Positions 1-7,202 of a DNA stretch of 64,000 nucleotides are shown here, piece by piece. The notes below the pieces were generated by a model that worked only from the letters and a program-made list of their open reading frames with translations, was not told the origin of the DNA and searched no databases. The position numbers and the translations under genes are program-made. Source of the DNA: Tabrizicola sp. (GTDB lineage Bacteria; Pseudomonadota; Alphaproteobacteria; Rhodobacterales; Rhodobacteraceae); assembly GCF_016793705.1 (NCBI RefSeq), contig NZ_JAEULO010000023.1:1-64000 (forward strand), written 5' to 3'. Position 1 is the first letter of the stretch. Every line of letters starts with the position of its first letter.

Positions 1-140
1 GAGATCATGTTCGGGCGGCTCAAGGACTGGCGGCGGATCGCAACACGCTACGACAGATGCCCGAAGGTCTTCCTCTCCGCTGTCGCCCTCGCCGCAACGG
101 TCATGTTCTGGTTATGATGCGAGAACGAGTCCTGACCCTA
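1..140 (+). mobile_element. 3' end of an IS5-family insertion sequence (transposase C-terminus and probable right end)
   Basis: The first 117 bases read in frame 1 as the last 38 residues of a transposase and end at a TGA stop at 115-117. The text contains MFGRLKDWRRIATRYDRC, which is typical of the C-terminal catalytic region of IS5-family (IS427-like group) DDE transposases, where the last acidic residue lies in a EIMFGRLKD-type motif. The rest of the element lies left of the window. About 20 bases past the stop the sequence CGAGTCCTGACCCTA resembles the terminal inverted repeat of this group, so I place the right end near 140. That boundary is inferred, because the left end is not visible to pair it with. 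Confidence 0.8.
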
Positions 141-167
141 AGGTTCACGACACTTACAAGTGGAAGA

Positions 168-356
168 ATGTTGTGCGTTCGTACTTCTGAGGGAAATTTT
201 CTCGCTGCAATCATTGGCGAGACAGATCATGGCCTTCTCTTTTCAATCGTCCCCCAGTCACCATTTGAAGTCGTTGAATTTGGACCCGGCGCGACGCATG
301 TTGCTTTTGTTGAACGGAGTATCGTAAGGTCGATTACGCCGGATTGTGGCAAATAG
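168..356 (+). pseudogene. Unknown small protein, probably 5'-truncated by the adjacent IS element
   Basis: An open frame runs to a stop at 354-356. From the ATG at 168 it gives 62 residues with a natural-looking composition, including FLAAIIGETDHGLLFSIV. The frame stays open leftwards through the IS end (ATG codons also at 114 and 117), and this suggests that the real 5' part of the gene was displaced by the insertion. Base composition is clearly lower in GC than in the flanking genes, as expected for acquired DNA. I do not recognise a family. It could also be a short intact gene starting at 168. Confidence 0.4.
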
Positions 357-442
357 AATTCCAGAGGAGGGTGCGCGTTCATATGCACTAACTCCACCCA
401 CGCCGTCCAACGTGTCGTGGTGTGCTCCACCCACCCTCGCTT

Positions 443-526
443 CCCCGCCTGAACCTCATTCGCCTCTTCGCTACTCTCTTCCCCGGCTTTTTCCAGGTCC
501 TTGCCCGCGCCCTCAATGGTCTCGCA
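443..526 (-). pseudogene. Ghost of an entericidin-like lipoprotein
   Basis: Read on the minus strand, this stretch encodes CETIEGAGKDLEKAGEESSE followed by EANEVQAG. It is plainly a paralogue of the mature part of the intact entericidin-like gene at 1572-1706 (CETIEGAGRDLETAGEAITE, EAQETQAG). The signal-peptide half and start codon are absent: upstream of the lipobox cysteine the DNA turns into a GTAGGGTGGG palindrome (533-554). The stop at the expected place is also gone, since the frame reads on. I therefore call it a decayed duplicate rather than a gene. Confidence 0.65.
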
Positions 527-532
527 GCAAGT

Positions 533-554
533 GTAGGGTGGGTGCCAACCCACC
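533..554. repeat. REP-like palindrome, copy 1
   Basis: The sequence GTAGGGTGGGTGCCAACC continues to CACC at 554, and the arms GGTGGGT and ACCCACC pair around GCCA. It is a diverged member of the GTAGGTCGGG palindrome group at 1206, 17614 and 36483. It lies exactly where the signal-peptide part of the entericidin ghost is lost. Confidence 0.55.
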
Positions 555-563
555 GCCCACCCC

Positions 564-827
564 CTACCCATACACCCCACTCCTCGGCGCCACCCGCACG
601 ACGACCACCACCAGCCGCCCGTCCTCGATCCGGTAGACGATCCGCCAGTCCCCCACCCGCACCCGCCAGTGGTCCTTGTGCCCGACCAGCTTCAGGCAAC
701 CCGGCGGCCTCGGATCATCGGCCAGCGCGGCTATCTCACGCTCCAAAGCCACGAGTATCCGCCGGTCCCTGATCGCGCGCAACTGCTTGCGGGCTTTCGG
801 CTCATAGTCCAGCCGGTAGCGTGTCAC
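564..827 (-). CDS. RelE/ParE-family toxin of a type II toxin-antitoxin module
   Basis: This 87-residue basic protein has the compact RelE/ParE-superfamily pattern. An N-terminal helix pair (KARKQLRAIRDRRILVALER) is followed by CLKLVGHKDHWRVRVGDWRI and a final beta strand (VYRIEDGRLVVVVVRVAPRS). RelE-like members cleave mRNA on the ribosome, while ParE-like members target gyrase. The sequence is closer to the RelE/StbE type, but the target cannot be decided by eye. The start ATG overlaps the last bases of the upstream antitoxin gene by 4 nt, so the two are translationally coupled. The GGR..VYRI strand and the conserved arginines look intact, so the toxin is probably active. Confidence 0.85.
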   Translation of the reverse strand: MTRYRLDYEPKARKQLRAIRDRRILVALEREIAALADDPRPPGCLKLVGHKDHWRVRVGDWRIVYRIEDGRLVVVVVRVAPRSGVYG

Positions 828-1117
828 TTCGCGCCATGGTCCAGATCGCTCCGGTCAGCGGCCAGAAGCTCGGCCCAGACCTCCTCGTGCGAGAACCGTT
901 CATTCGGATCATAGTCCGGATCGGCATAGATCGCCGCCACTTCCCGAGCCAGTTCCGCATCCTCCAGCCGCTCGTAATACGCCATCGCCTCGGGCGAGAT
1001 CATCACGGCCACCGGCTTGCCGTGTTTCTTGATCGTCACATCCTCATGCCCGTGCTGGACCTTGCCCAGCAGATCGGCGAGGTTCTCCCGAGCTTCCGAT
1101 ACCGTGACCTCGATCAT
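824..1117 (-). CDS. Phd/YefM-family antitoxin
   Basis: The 97-residue acidic protein begins MIEVTVSEARENLADLLGKV and continues HGHEDVTIKKHGKPVAVMIS, the signature of the Phd/YefM DNA-binding fold. The C-terminal half (DPDYDPNERFSHEEVWAELL) is the acidic toxin-neutralising tail. Two in-frame ATG codons lie at 1129 and 1117. I choose 1117 because GGAGG sits 5 bases before it, and that GGAGG lies inside the codons following 1129. The gene is first in the operon and the RelE-type toxin follows with a 4-nt overlap. Autoregulation is expected for the family and fits the inverted repeat in the promoter. Confidence 0.88.
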   Translation of the reverse strand: MIEVTVSEARENLADLLGKVQHGHEDVTIKKHGKPVAVMISPEAMAYYERLEDAELAREVAAIYADPDYDPNERFSHEEVWAELLAADRSDLDHGAK

Positions 1118-1132
1118 CGCCGCCTCCATTCT

Positions 1133-1171
1133 GTACAGAGTGTACTATACGTCACATTCGTACAAAATCAA
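1133..1171 (-). promoter_or_regulatory. Promoter and probable operator of the Phd/RelE module
   Basis: On the minus strand TTGATT (1166-1171) and TATAGT (1144-1149) are separated by 16 bases, a good sigma-70-type pair. The arms GTACA (1133-1137) and TGTAC (1141-1145) form an inverted repeat that overlaps the -10 box, and a third CGTACA half-site lies at 1159-1164 in the spacer. Phd-type antitoxins bind such repeats to repress their own operon, so this is the likely operator. Confidence 0.6.
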
Positions 1172-1205
1172 CCGCGCAGCAGAACGGGGCGGTTGCCCGC
1201 CCCGC

Positions 1206-1227
1206 GTAGGTCGGGGTTCACCCCGGC
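1206..1227. repeat. REP-like palindrome, copy 2
   Basis: GTAGGTCGGGGTTCACCCCG is followed by GC, with TCGGGG/CCCCGG arms around TTCA. The same design recurs at 17614-17635 and, inverted, at 36483-36504. Confidence 0.6.
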
Positions 1228-1239
1228 TCCTTGGCAAGC

Positions 1240-1440
1240 TTACTTGCACACCCCCAGGTCATCGCAGAACACGCCCGCCGCGCCGCCGATGACGGCGCCG
1301 GTGACGGCGCTGCCGCCGGTCACGTCGGCGATCACCGCGCCGCCTGCGGCCCCGGCAAGACCACGTTCGGTGTCGGTGTCAAGGCAGCCGGACAGGGACA
1401 GGGCAATGGCCATGAGGCCAGACAGTTTCACGATCTTCAT
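1240..1440 (-). CDS. Small glycine-rich lipoprotein
   Basis: From the ATG at 1440, which follows a strong GGAGGAAAT ribosome binding site, this encodes 66 residues. The N-terminus MKIVKLSGLMAIALSLSGC is a lipoprotein signal with lipobox LSGC. The mature part is rich in glycine and alanine (GLAGAAGGAVIADVTGGSAV, then GAVIGGAAG), like the glycine-zipper segments of small outer-membrane lipoproteins, and it ends with two cysteines (FCDDLGVCK). A longer reading from 1542 lacks a ribosome binding site and would bury the signal peptide. The function is unknown; an envelope role is likely. Confidence 0.72.
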   Translation of the reverse strand: MKIVKLSGLMAIALSLSGCLDTDTERGLAGAAGGAVIADVTGGSAVTGAVIGGAAGVFCDDLGVCK

Positions 1441-1571
1441 CGGATTTCCTCCAGGTTTACGGAACCGATCCTGCCCGCCCGCAGCAACCTTCGCATCGGG
1501 CAAGGCAGGGCGGGGGCCATGGTTCGGCAGCCTTCCACCCATCGCCCGCCGCGAAACCGGCGGCTCTCTGC

Positions 1572-1706
1572 CTACATGCCGGCCTGGGTCTCCTGCGCCT
1601 CTTCGGTGATCGCCTCTCCGGCGGTTTCAAGGTCGCGGCCGGCGCCTTCGATGGTTTCGCAGGCGGCAAGGCCCAGGAGGGCGAGGAGGGCAAGGGTGCG
1701 GGTCAT
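1572..1706 (-). CDS. Entericidin A/B-family lipoprotein
   Basis: This 44-residue protein starts MTRTLALLALLGLAACETIE. The signal peptide ends in lipobox LAAC, and the mature part is a short charged amphipathic helix (GAGRDLETAGEAITEEAQET). CETIEGAGRD is the hallmark of the entericidin/EcnAB family of tiny membrane lipoproteins, described in enterobacteria as a toxin/antidote pair. A GAGG motif precedes the start. Only one intact copy is present; a decayed paralogue lies at 443-526. In alphaproteobacteria these are usually single genes, and a toxin role is not established. Confidence 0.85.
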   Translation of the reverse strand: MTRTLALLALLGLAACETIEGAGRDLETAGEAITEEAQETQAGM

Positions 1707-1852
1707 GGTTCGATCCTCATTTGCATGCCCTTTCAACCGGACAGGCCGCATCCCGTTCCACGCCTTGCCGCAGAAGAGGGAACATCCGCCGATGCCGCCT
1801 TGCACGAGAGACGCTTAACCCCTTGTTAACCGGATGCCGCCATGCTGACCCG

Positions 1853-2146
1853 ATGAAAGCTCTCATCCCTCTCCTCTTCCTTGCCGCCTGCGGCGCCTCA
1901 CCCGCGCCAGAGTTCATCGGGGCCAAACGCACCGACATCACGCTGAACGGCCGCGATTACACGATCTTCCAGAAGGGCGAGCGCGTGGAGGTCATCCGCC
2001 TCGGCTATGCCAGACGGGGGGAGCATCAGGACATCCGCGCCACGATGATCGAGCTGATCCCGCGCGTGACGGGCTGCACGCTGCGCGAGTCGACCTTGAC
2101 CGGCGACAGCGGGGAAATGCGCGGCTCGCTCGACTGTCCGGCTTGA
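1853..2146 (+). CDS. Putative small lipoprotein, unknown function
   Basis: The 97-residue product begins [14 protein letters not shown], a short lipoprotein signal with lipobox LAAC, followed by a mature domain of about 80 residues. That domain has alternating beta-type segments ([20 protein letters not shown]) and two cysteines (GCTLRE..LDCPA). I chose the ATG at 1853 because it gives a proper lipoprotein signal; upstream in-frame starts do not. I do not recognise the family. It lies 50 bases before purC and could share its transcript. Confidence 0.7.
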   Translation: MKALIPLLFLAACGASPAPEFIGAKRTDITLNGRDYTIFQKGERVEVIRLGYARRGEHQDIRATMIELIPRVTGCTLRESTLTGDSGEMRGSLDCPA

Positions 2147-2196
2147 CTTGCAGGCCCGAAACGCCAAGAAGCAGGCACGGATACCGGGGGCCTGCC

Positions 2197-3162
2197 ATGC
2201 CGAAGATCGACCTCTCGCGAACCCTGCCGCAGGCCCGGATTCCCGAACTTCCGAACCCCTATTTCGGCAAGGTCCGCGATTGCTACGACCTGCCCGACGG
2301 CACCCGCCTGCTGATCTCCTCTGACCGCATCTCGGCCTTCGACCTGAACCTTGCGGTGATCCCGTGGAAAGGGCAGGTGCTGACGCAGCTTGCCCGTTAC
2401 TGGTTTGAAAAGACGGAAGATATCGCGGCGAACCATGTGATCTCCTATCCGGACCCGAATGTCGTCCTGGGCCGGAAGCTGACAATCCTGCCGGTGGAAA
2501 TCGTCGTCCGCGGCTACCTTGCGGGCACCACCTCCACCTCGATCCTGACCCAATACCAAAAGGGCCAGCGCGAGATGTACGGCCACCGCCTGCCCGACGG
2601 CCTGCGCCCGAACCAGCCCTTGCCGAAGGCGATCATCACGCCGACCTCCAAGGCCTTCGACGGCGGGCATGACGAACCGCTGACCGCAGAGGAGATCGTC
2701 GCCACCGGTCTGCTGACGAAATCGCAGTGGGACGAGGTCAGCGAGAAGGCGCTGGCGCTGTTTGCCAGGGGTCAGCAGATGGCGGCGGAGCGCGGGTTGA
2801 TCCTGGTCGATACGAAATACGAGTTCGGGACGGATGCGGACGGCACCATCCTTCTCGCCGACGAAATCCATACCCCGGATTCCAGCCGTTACTGGATCGC
2901 CAAGGGCTATCCGGCGGCTTTCGAAAGCGGTGACCGGCCGCCGAGTTTCGACAAGGATGTGATCCGCTCCTGGGTCGTCGCGCGCTGCGATCCCTACAAG
3001 GACAAGGTTCCCGACATCCCGTTGGACATGATCGAGAAAACGGCTCTGGTCTATATCGAGGCGTTCGAGGCGATCACCGGCCAGACCTTCGTGCCCGATG
3101 CCAGCGGGGCCACGCCGCTCGACCGCATCCGGGCCAACCTGACGCGATTCTTCACGACCTGA
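2197..3162 (+). CDS. purC: Phosphoribosylaminoimidazole-succinocarboxamide synthase
   Basis: SAICAR synthetase, which joins aspartate to CAIR with ATP in de novo purine synthesis. The 321-residue protein carries the family hallmarks: an N-terminal [20 protein letters not shown] nucleotide-binding loop, then [18 protein letters not shown], and [18 protein letters not shown] near the middle. It is the longer (about 300-residue plus) form of PurC rather than the 240-residue form of enterobacteria. The ATG at 2197 follows a G-rich stretch; an earlier ATG at 2143 would add 18 unrelated residues. It is followed by a sugar kinase on the same strand after 40 bases. Confidence 0.93.
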   Translation: MPKIDLSRTLPQARIPELPNPYFGKVRDCYDLPDGTRLLISSDRISAFDLNLAVIPWKGQVLTQLARYWFEKTEDIAANHVISYPDPNVVLGRKLTILPVEIVVRGYLAGTTSTSILTQYQKGQREMYGHRLPDGLRPNQPLPKAIITPTSKAFDGGHDEPLTAEEIVATGLLTKSQWDEVSEKALALFARGQQMAAERGLILVDTKYEFGTDADGTILLADEIHTPDSSRYWIAKGYPAAFESGDRPPSFDKDVIRSWVVARCDPYKDKVPDIPLDMIEKTALVYIEAFEAITGQTFVPDASGATPLDRIRANLTRFFTT

Positions 3163-3202
3163 CCTGTTTGCGCTAACAGTTGTCAAATCCAAGGGGGAAA
3201 CC

Positions 3203-4126
3203 ATGATTCTCAGCTGTGGTGAGGCGCTGATCGACATGCTGCCCAGGACCTCGACCCAAGGCGAGGCCTGCTTCGCCCCCTATGCCGGGGGCGCCGTCTT
3301 CAACACCGCCATTGCTCTTGGCCGACTTGGGGCGCCGTCGGCGTTTTTTTCCGGTGTTTCCAACGATATGCTGGGCGAGATTCTGGCCGATACCCTGACG
3401 GCGTCGAAGGTCGATACCCGCTTTCTTGCCCGCTCGGACCGGCCGACCACCGTGGCCTTCGTCAAGCTGGTGAACGGCCAGGCGACCTATGCCTTCTATG
3501 ACGAGGCGACGGCGGGGCGGATGCTGTCCATCGCCGAGCTGCCAACGCTTCCGGCCATCATCTCGACCCTGTTCCTGGGCGGGATCAGCCTGGTGAACGA
3601 CCCAGCAGCCTCGACCTACGAGGCGCTGCAGGCCCGCGAATGCCAGACCCGCGTCACCATGGTCGACCCCAACATCCGTCCTGGCTTCATCGCCGGAAAA
3701 GAGGCGGAGTATCGCGCCCGGATCGAGCGGATGGTGGCGAAGGCCGATATCGTGAAGCTTTCGGACGAGGACCTGCACTGGCTGGGAGGGCAGGGCGACC
3801 TGACCGCGCTGGCGCGGGGCATCCTGGCAAGGGGCCCGAAGGTCGTGTTCATCACCGAAGGCGCCAAGGGGGCACGAGCGGTGACGGCCACACAGGACAT
3901 TTTTGTTTCAGCGCAAAAGGTTACGGTCGTCGATACGGTCGGCGCGGGCGACACGTTCAACGCGGGCGTCCTTGCCGCGCTGCATCAGGCCGGGGCGTTG
4001 ACCAAGGCCGGGGTGATCGCTCTCGGCGACGCCGCTCTGACCGCCGCCCTCAGCCTTGGCACCCGGGCTGCAGCCGTCACCGTCAGCCGCGCCGGGGCCA
4101 ACCCGCCCTGGGCGAACGAGCTGTGA
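3203..4126 (+). CDS. PfkB-family carbohydrate kinase (fructokinase-like)
   Basis: The 307-residue protein starts [15 protein letters not shown]. It shows the ribokinase/PfkB features in order: the N-terminal [15 protein letters not shown] signature and the C-terminal [17 protein letters not shown] signature, whose GAGD holds the anion hole and catalytic Asp. Together with the CGEALIDML start this is closest to fructokinases, but the sugar is not provable from sequence. A good ribosome binding site (AAGGGGGAAACC) precedes the ATG. The stop overlaps the GTG start of dtd by 4 nt, so the two are translationally coupled. Confidence 0.85.
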   Translation: MILSCGEALIDMLPRTSTQGEACFAPYAGGAVFNTAIALGRLGAPSAFFSGVSNDMLGEILADTLTASKVDTRFLARSDRPTTVAFVKLVNGQATYAFYDEATAGRMLSIAELPTLPAIISTLFLGGISLVNDPAASTYEALQARECQTRVTMVDPNIRPGFIAGKEAEYRARIERMVAKADIVKLSDEDLHWLGGQGDLTALARGILARGPKVVFITEGAKGARAVTATQDIFVSAQKVTVVDTVGAGDTFNAGVLAALHQAGALTKAGVIALGDAALTAALSLGTRAAAVTVSRAGANPPWANEL

Positions 4127-4566
4127 GGGCCGTCCTCCAGCGGGTCACCGAGGCAAGCGTCCGGATCGGCGGCGAATTGGTCGGTCAGACCGGCAAGGGT
4201 TTCCTGATCCTTGTCTGCGCCATGGCCGGGGATGCCGAGGCGCAGGCGGAAAAGCTGGCGGCCAAGGTCGCCAAGCTGCGGGTGTTCAAGGACGATCAGG
4301 GCAAGATGAACCTGTCGGTCCGCGACATCGGCGGCAGCGCGCTGGTGGTCAGCCAGTTCACCCTGGCCGCCGACCTGCGCGGCAACAGGCCCGGCTTTTC
4401 GACCGCCGCGCCCCCGGCCGAGGGCGAGCGGCTTTACCTTCACTTCAGTCAAGCGCTTGAAAAGGAAGGCGTTCCGGTCGCCAATGGCAGGTTCGGCGCC
4501 GATATGGCGGTCAGTCTGGTGAACGACGGGCCAGTGACCATCTGGATGGACACCGACCAGCCCTGA
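4123..4566 (+). CDS. dtd: D-aminoacyl-tRNA deacylase
   Basis: Removes D-amino acids (and mischarged glycine) from tRNA. The 147-residue length is standard. Motifs seen are [13 protein letters not shown] (the SQxTL motif), NRPGF, the family signature [15 protein letters not shown], and NDGPVT near the C-terminus. The GTG start at 4123 overlaps the kinase stop in GTGA, and the N-terminus [15 protein letters not shown] is exactly that of the family, which settles the start. It converges tail to tail with the next gene with no gap, so no terminator lies between them. Confidence 0.95.
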   Translation: MRAVLQRVTEASVRIGGELVGQTGKGFLILVCAMAGDAEAQAEKLAAKVAKLRVFKDDQGKMNLSVRDIGGSALVVSQFTLAADLRGNRPGFSTAAPPAEGERLYLHFSQALEKEGVPVANGRFGADMAVSLVNDGPVTIWMDTDQP

Positions 4567-5091
4567 TCAGTTGAACGGATTGCCCGGCGTCCGCTTGGTG
4601 ATCACGTCGCCGCAATCCACCAGCGCGCCGATCGAGGCGCTGGATCCGGCCAGAGAATAGTTCTGCACATCGGCGCCGTCCGCATCGCGCAGGTAAAGCC
4701 GGTTCCCCCGCGCGACCTCGGTGATGAAGTTGATCCCGGCCTGGCTGTCGGGCAGGTAGAACAGCACCGAGTTCTGATAGAGTTCCGCCCCCGTCAGGCT
4801 CCACGGTGCGCGGCGGTCGATCTGCACGCCCAGGTCGGCGGTCTGGCCTTGGCCGAACTCCCAGGCGGTGGAATAGAACTGCAACTGCACCGCCCCGTCC
4901 GGGAAGGTCCAGATGCTGAAGCTTTCGCCCGGCGCCTTCACCTCGGCCACGCAGCCGACCGAGCCGTCATCCCATCCGACAATCGAAACCTGCCAATGCT
5001 TGTGCGAGAACAGGACTTCCGATTGCTGTGCGCCTGCCATCCCCGTCGATGCCGCGATCAATGCAGCGGCCAAACCCATGCGAATGCTCAT
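4567..5091 (-). CDS. Exported protein of unknown function
   Basis: The 174-residue product starts MSIRMGLAAALIAASTGMAG and continues AQQ, a clear Sec signal peptide cleaved near AGA/QQ, so the protein is periplasmic or secreted. The mature part has two cysteines (VGCVAEV and VDCGDV), probably forming a disulfide, and several aromatic beta-type stretches (FSIWTFPDGAVQLQFYSTAW). The layout vaguely recalls small IalB-like exported proteins but I would not assign the family. The start is chosen for the AAGGG before it; longer readings lack a signal peptide. Confidence 0.7.
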   Translation of the reverse strand: MSIRMGLAAALIAASTGMAGAQQSEVLFSHKHWQVSIVGWDDGSVGCVAEVKAPGESFSIWTFPDGAVQLQFYSTAWEFGQGQTADLGVQIDRRAPWSLTGAELYQNSVLFYLPDSQAGINFITEVARGNRLYLRDADGADVQNYSLAGSSASIGALVDCGDVITKRTPGNPFN

Positions 5092-5199
5092 AGTCCCTTC
5101 CCGAAAAGACGTCCCTTGCCGGGATGTTCGCGCGCGGGCGCGATTCAGGCAAATGAAACTTGCTGTCATGCAAGCGATAGACGCCGCGCTGTGGCCGGC

Positions 5200-7092
5200 T
5201 CAGGCCGCCCATTCCCAGGGGTTCGAGAACTGGCCGAGGATCGTGCCGACCGCCGCATCCTCGACCGGACCCGACTTCTGCAACTGCGCCACCAGACCGC
5301 GCTTCTTGTCCTCGATCACCGCACTGACCCGGGCGGGAATCCCGGCCCCGGCCAGCGCCGCATCATAAGTCCGGGTGATCGCCATCCGCCTGAGGTCGGG
5401 CTTGAAGACCTTGCCCACCGCCGTCTTCGGCAGTTCCGACAGGATTTCCAGATGTTTGGGCACCGCGGCCCGTTCGCTGATATGCTTGGCAGCATAGGCC
5501 ATCAGGTCCTCGACCGTGGCCGAGGCGCCCTTGACCAGCTCGACATAGGCGCAAGGCAACTCGCCCGCATGGGCATCCGGCTGGCCGATGGCACCGACGA
5601 AACCGACGGCCTCGTGCCCCATCAGGGCCTCTTCGATGATCGCCGGGTCGATGTTGTGGCCGCCACGGATGATCAGGTCCTTGGCCCGGCCGGTGATGAA
5701 GAGGTATCCCTCCGCATCGATCCGCCCCAGGTCGCCGGTGCGCAGGAAGCGGCCCTCGGCGAACAGTTCCTTGTTCTTGTCGGCCTCGGTATAGGTCGAG
5801 CCCTCGTAGACCCCCGGGTTCGAGACGCAGATTTCCCCTACCTCGTCCACCGCGCATTCGCGGTAATCCGTCGCCCCCTGCCGGGTCAGGATGCGGACTT
5901 GCGTATAGGGGAACATGAAGCCGACCGAGCCGATCTTCTTCACACCGTCCGGCGGGTTGACCGAGACGAGGCAAGTGGCTTCGGTCAGGCCGTAACCCTC
6001 GACGATCTCGATCCCGGTTTCCTTCTTGAAGCGGTTGTAAAGCTCGACCGGAAGCGGGGATGAGCCCGAGAAGGCATTCTTCAAGGTCGAGATATCGGCA
6101 TTGACCGGGCGTTGCATCAGTGCGGCGAGCGCTGTGGGCACGGTGATCATGTAGGTCACGCGGTAGCGCTCGACCAGTTTCCAGAAGTTGTCGAACACGC
6201 CTTCGCCGCGATAGCCCTGCGGGGTGGGGAACACGACATGCGCGCCCGAGCCGATCATCGACATCAGGATCGGATAGCAGGCGAAGACGTGGAACAAGGG
6301 CAGCGGGCAGATCACCACATCGGTCGCCTTGAACAGAAGCGTTGCCCCCAGCCAGCCGTTGTAGACCATACCGGAAAGCTTGTGCTGCGCGACCTTGGGC
6401 ATCCCGGTGGTGCCGCCGGTGTGGAAATAGGCGGCGACGCGGTCGTCCTGGCTGTCGGTGAAGGTCAGCTTGTCGGCGGGCATCCGCGCCATCTCGACCC
6501 GGAAATCCTTGACGTTCGCGGTGTGGCTCACCGGGTTCTTCGGCCGGATGAGCGGCACGATCACCTTCTTCAGCCCCGACAGGTAGGGGACGAGGTCCAC
6601 CTCCAGCACCGTCTTCACGTTCGGCGCGAACTGCACCGCCTCGGCCACCTTCTGCGCCAGGTCGGTCTTCGGGAAGGGCTTCAGCGTGACCACGACCTTC
6701 GCGCCGGTTTCGCGCAGGATGGCGCTGATCTTGTCGGGTTCCAGAAGCGGGTTGATCGGGTTGACGATGCCCGCGACCGCCCCGCCCAAGAGCGTCACCA
6801 CCGTCTCCACCGCGTTCGGCAGGATGAAGGCGACGACGTCCTTCTCGCCCACGCCAAGCGAGCGGAACAGGTTCGCCGCCTGCGTCACCTTCGCGTGCAA
6901 CTCGGCCCAGGTCAGCGTGACCTTCTTCGTCTCGGGGCCGGAAAGCAGCTGGTAGCTGACTGCGGGCCGTGCGCCATGCGCCGTCTTTGTCCGTGTCAGG
7001 AAATCGTACATCGACCGTGCCTGGCCCCGGTCGGCCCAGGGCATCTCGGCCTCAATGGCCTTCAGGTCCGCAGCGGTTGCGAAAGTGGTCAT
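5200..7092 (-). CDS. AMP-dependent acyl-CoA synthetase
   Basis: A 630-residue ANL-superfamily enzyme that activates a carboxylic acid to its acyl-CoA via an acyl-AMP. All core motifs are present in order: YFHTGGTTGMPK (P-loop), GYGLTEAT, RTGDLGRID, GRAKDLIIRGGHNID, and the C-terminal lysine motif LPKTAVGK. The length and the VPTALAALMQRP region resemble acyl-CoA synthetases of fatty or branched acids; the substrate is unknown. The ATG at 7092 follows GGGGGAGGAACC, which settles the start. It is transcribed alone, on the opposite strand from the purC group. Confidence 0.88.
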   Translation of the reverse strand: MTTFATAADLKAIEAEMPWADRGQARSMYDFLTRTKTAHGARPAVSYQLLSGPETKKVTLTWAELHAKVTQAANLFRSLGVGEKDVVAFILPNAVETVVTLLGGAVAGIVNPINPLLEPDKISAILRETGAKVVVTLKPFPKTDLAQKVAEAVQFAPNVKTVLEVDLVPYLSGLKKVIVPLIRPKNPVSHTANVKDFRVEMARMPADKLTFTDSQDDRVAAYFHTGGTTGMPKVAQHKLSGMVYNGWLGATLLFKATDVVICPLPLFHVFACYPILMSMIGSGAHVVFPTPQGYRGEGVFDNFWKLVERYRVTYMITVPTALAALMQRPVNADISTLKNAFSGSSPLPVELYNRFKKETGIEIVEGYGLTEATCLVSVNPPDGVKKIGSVGFMFPYTQVRILTRQGATDYRECAVDEVGEICVSNPGVYEGSTYTEADKNKELFAEGRFLRTGDLGRIDAEGYLFITGRAKDLIIRGGHNIDPAIIEEALMGHEAVGFVGAIGQPDAHAGELPCAYVELVKGASATVEDLMAYAAKHISERAAVPKHLEILSELPKTAVGKVFKPDLRRMAITRTYDAALAGAGIPARVSAVIEDKKRGLVAQLQKSGPVEDAAVGTILGQFSNPWEWAA

Positions 7093-7202
7093 CGGTTCCT
7101 CCCCCAAGGGCCCGCTGTTGCCGCAGGCTTCCGTCAAAGATGGGGGCGGGAAACGGGTTTGTGAAGTCGGTTTGTCCCGACCGCGCCGGTCGGGACGCGA
7201 CG

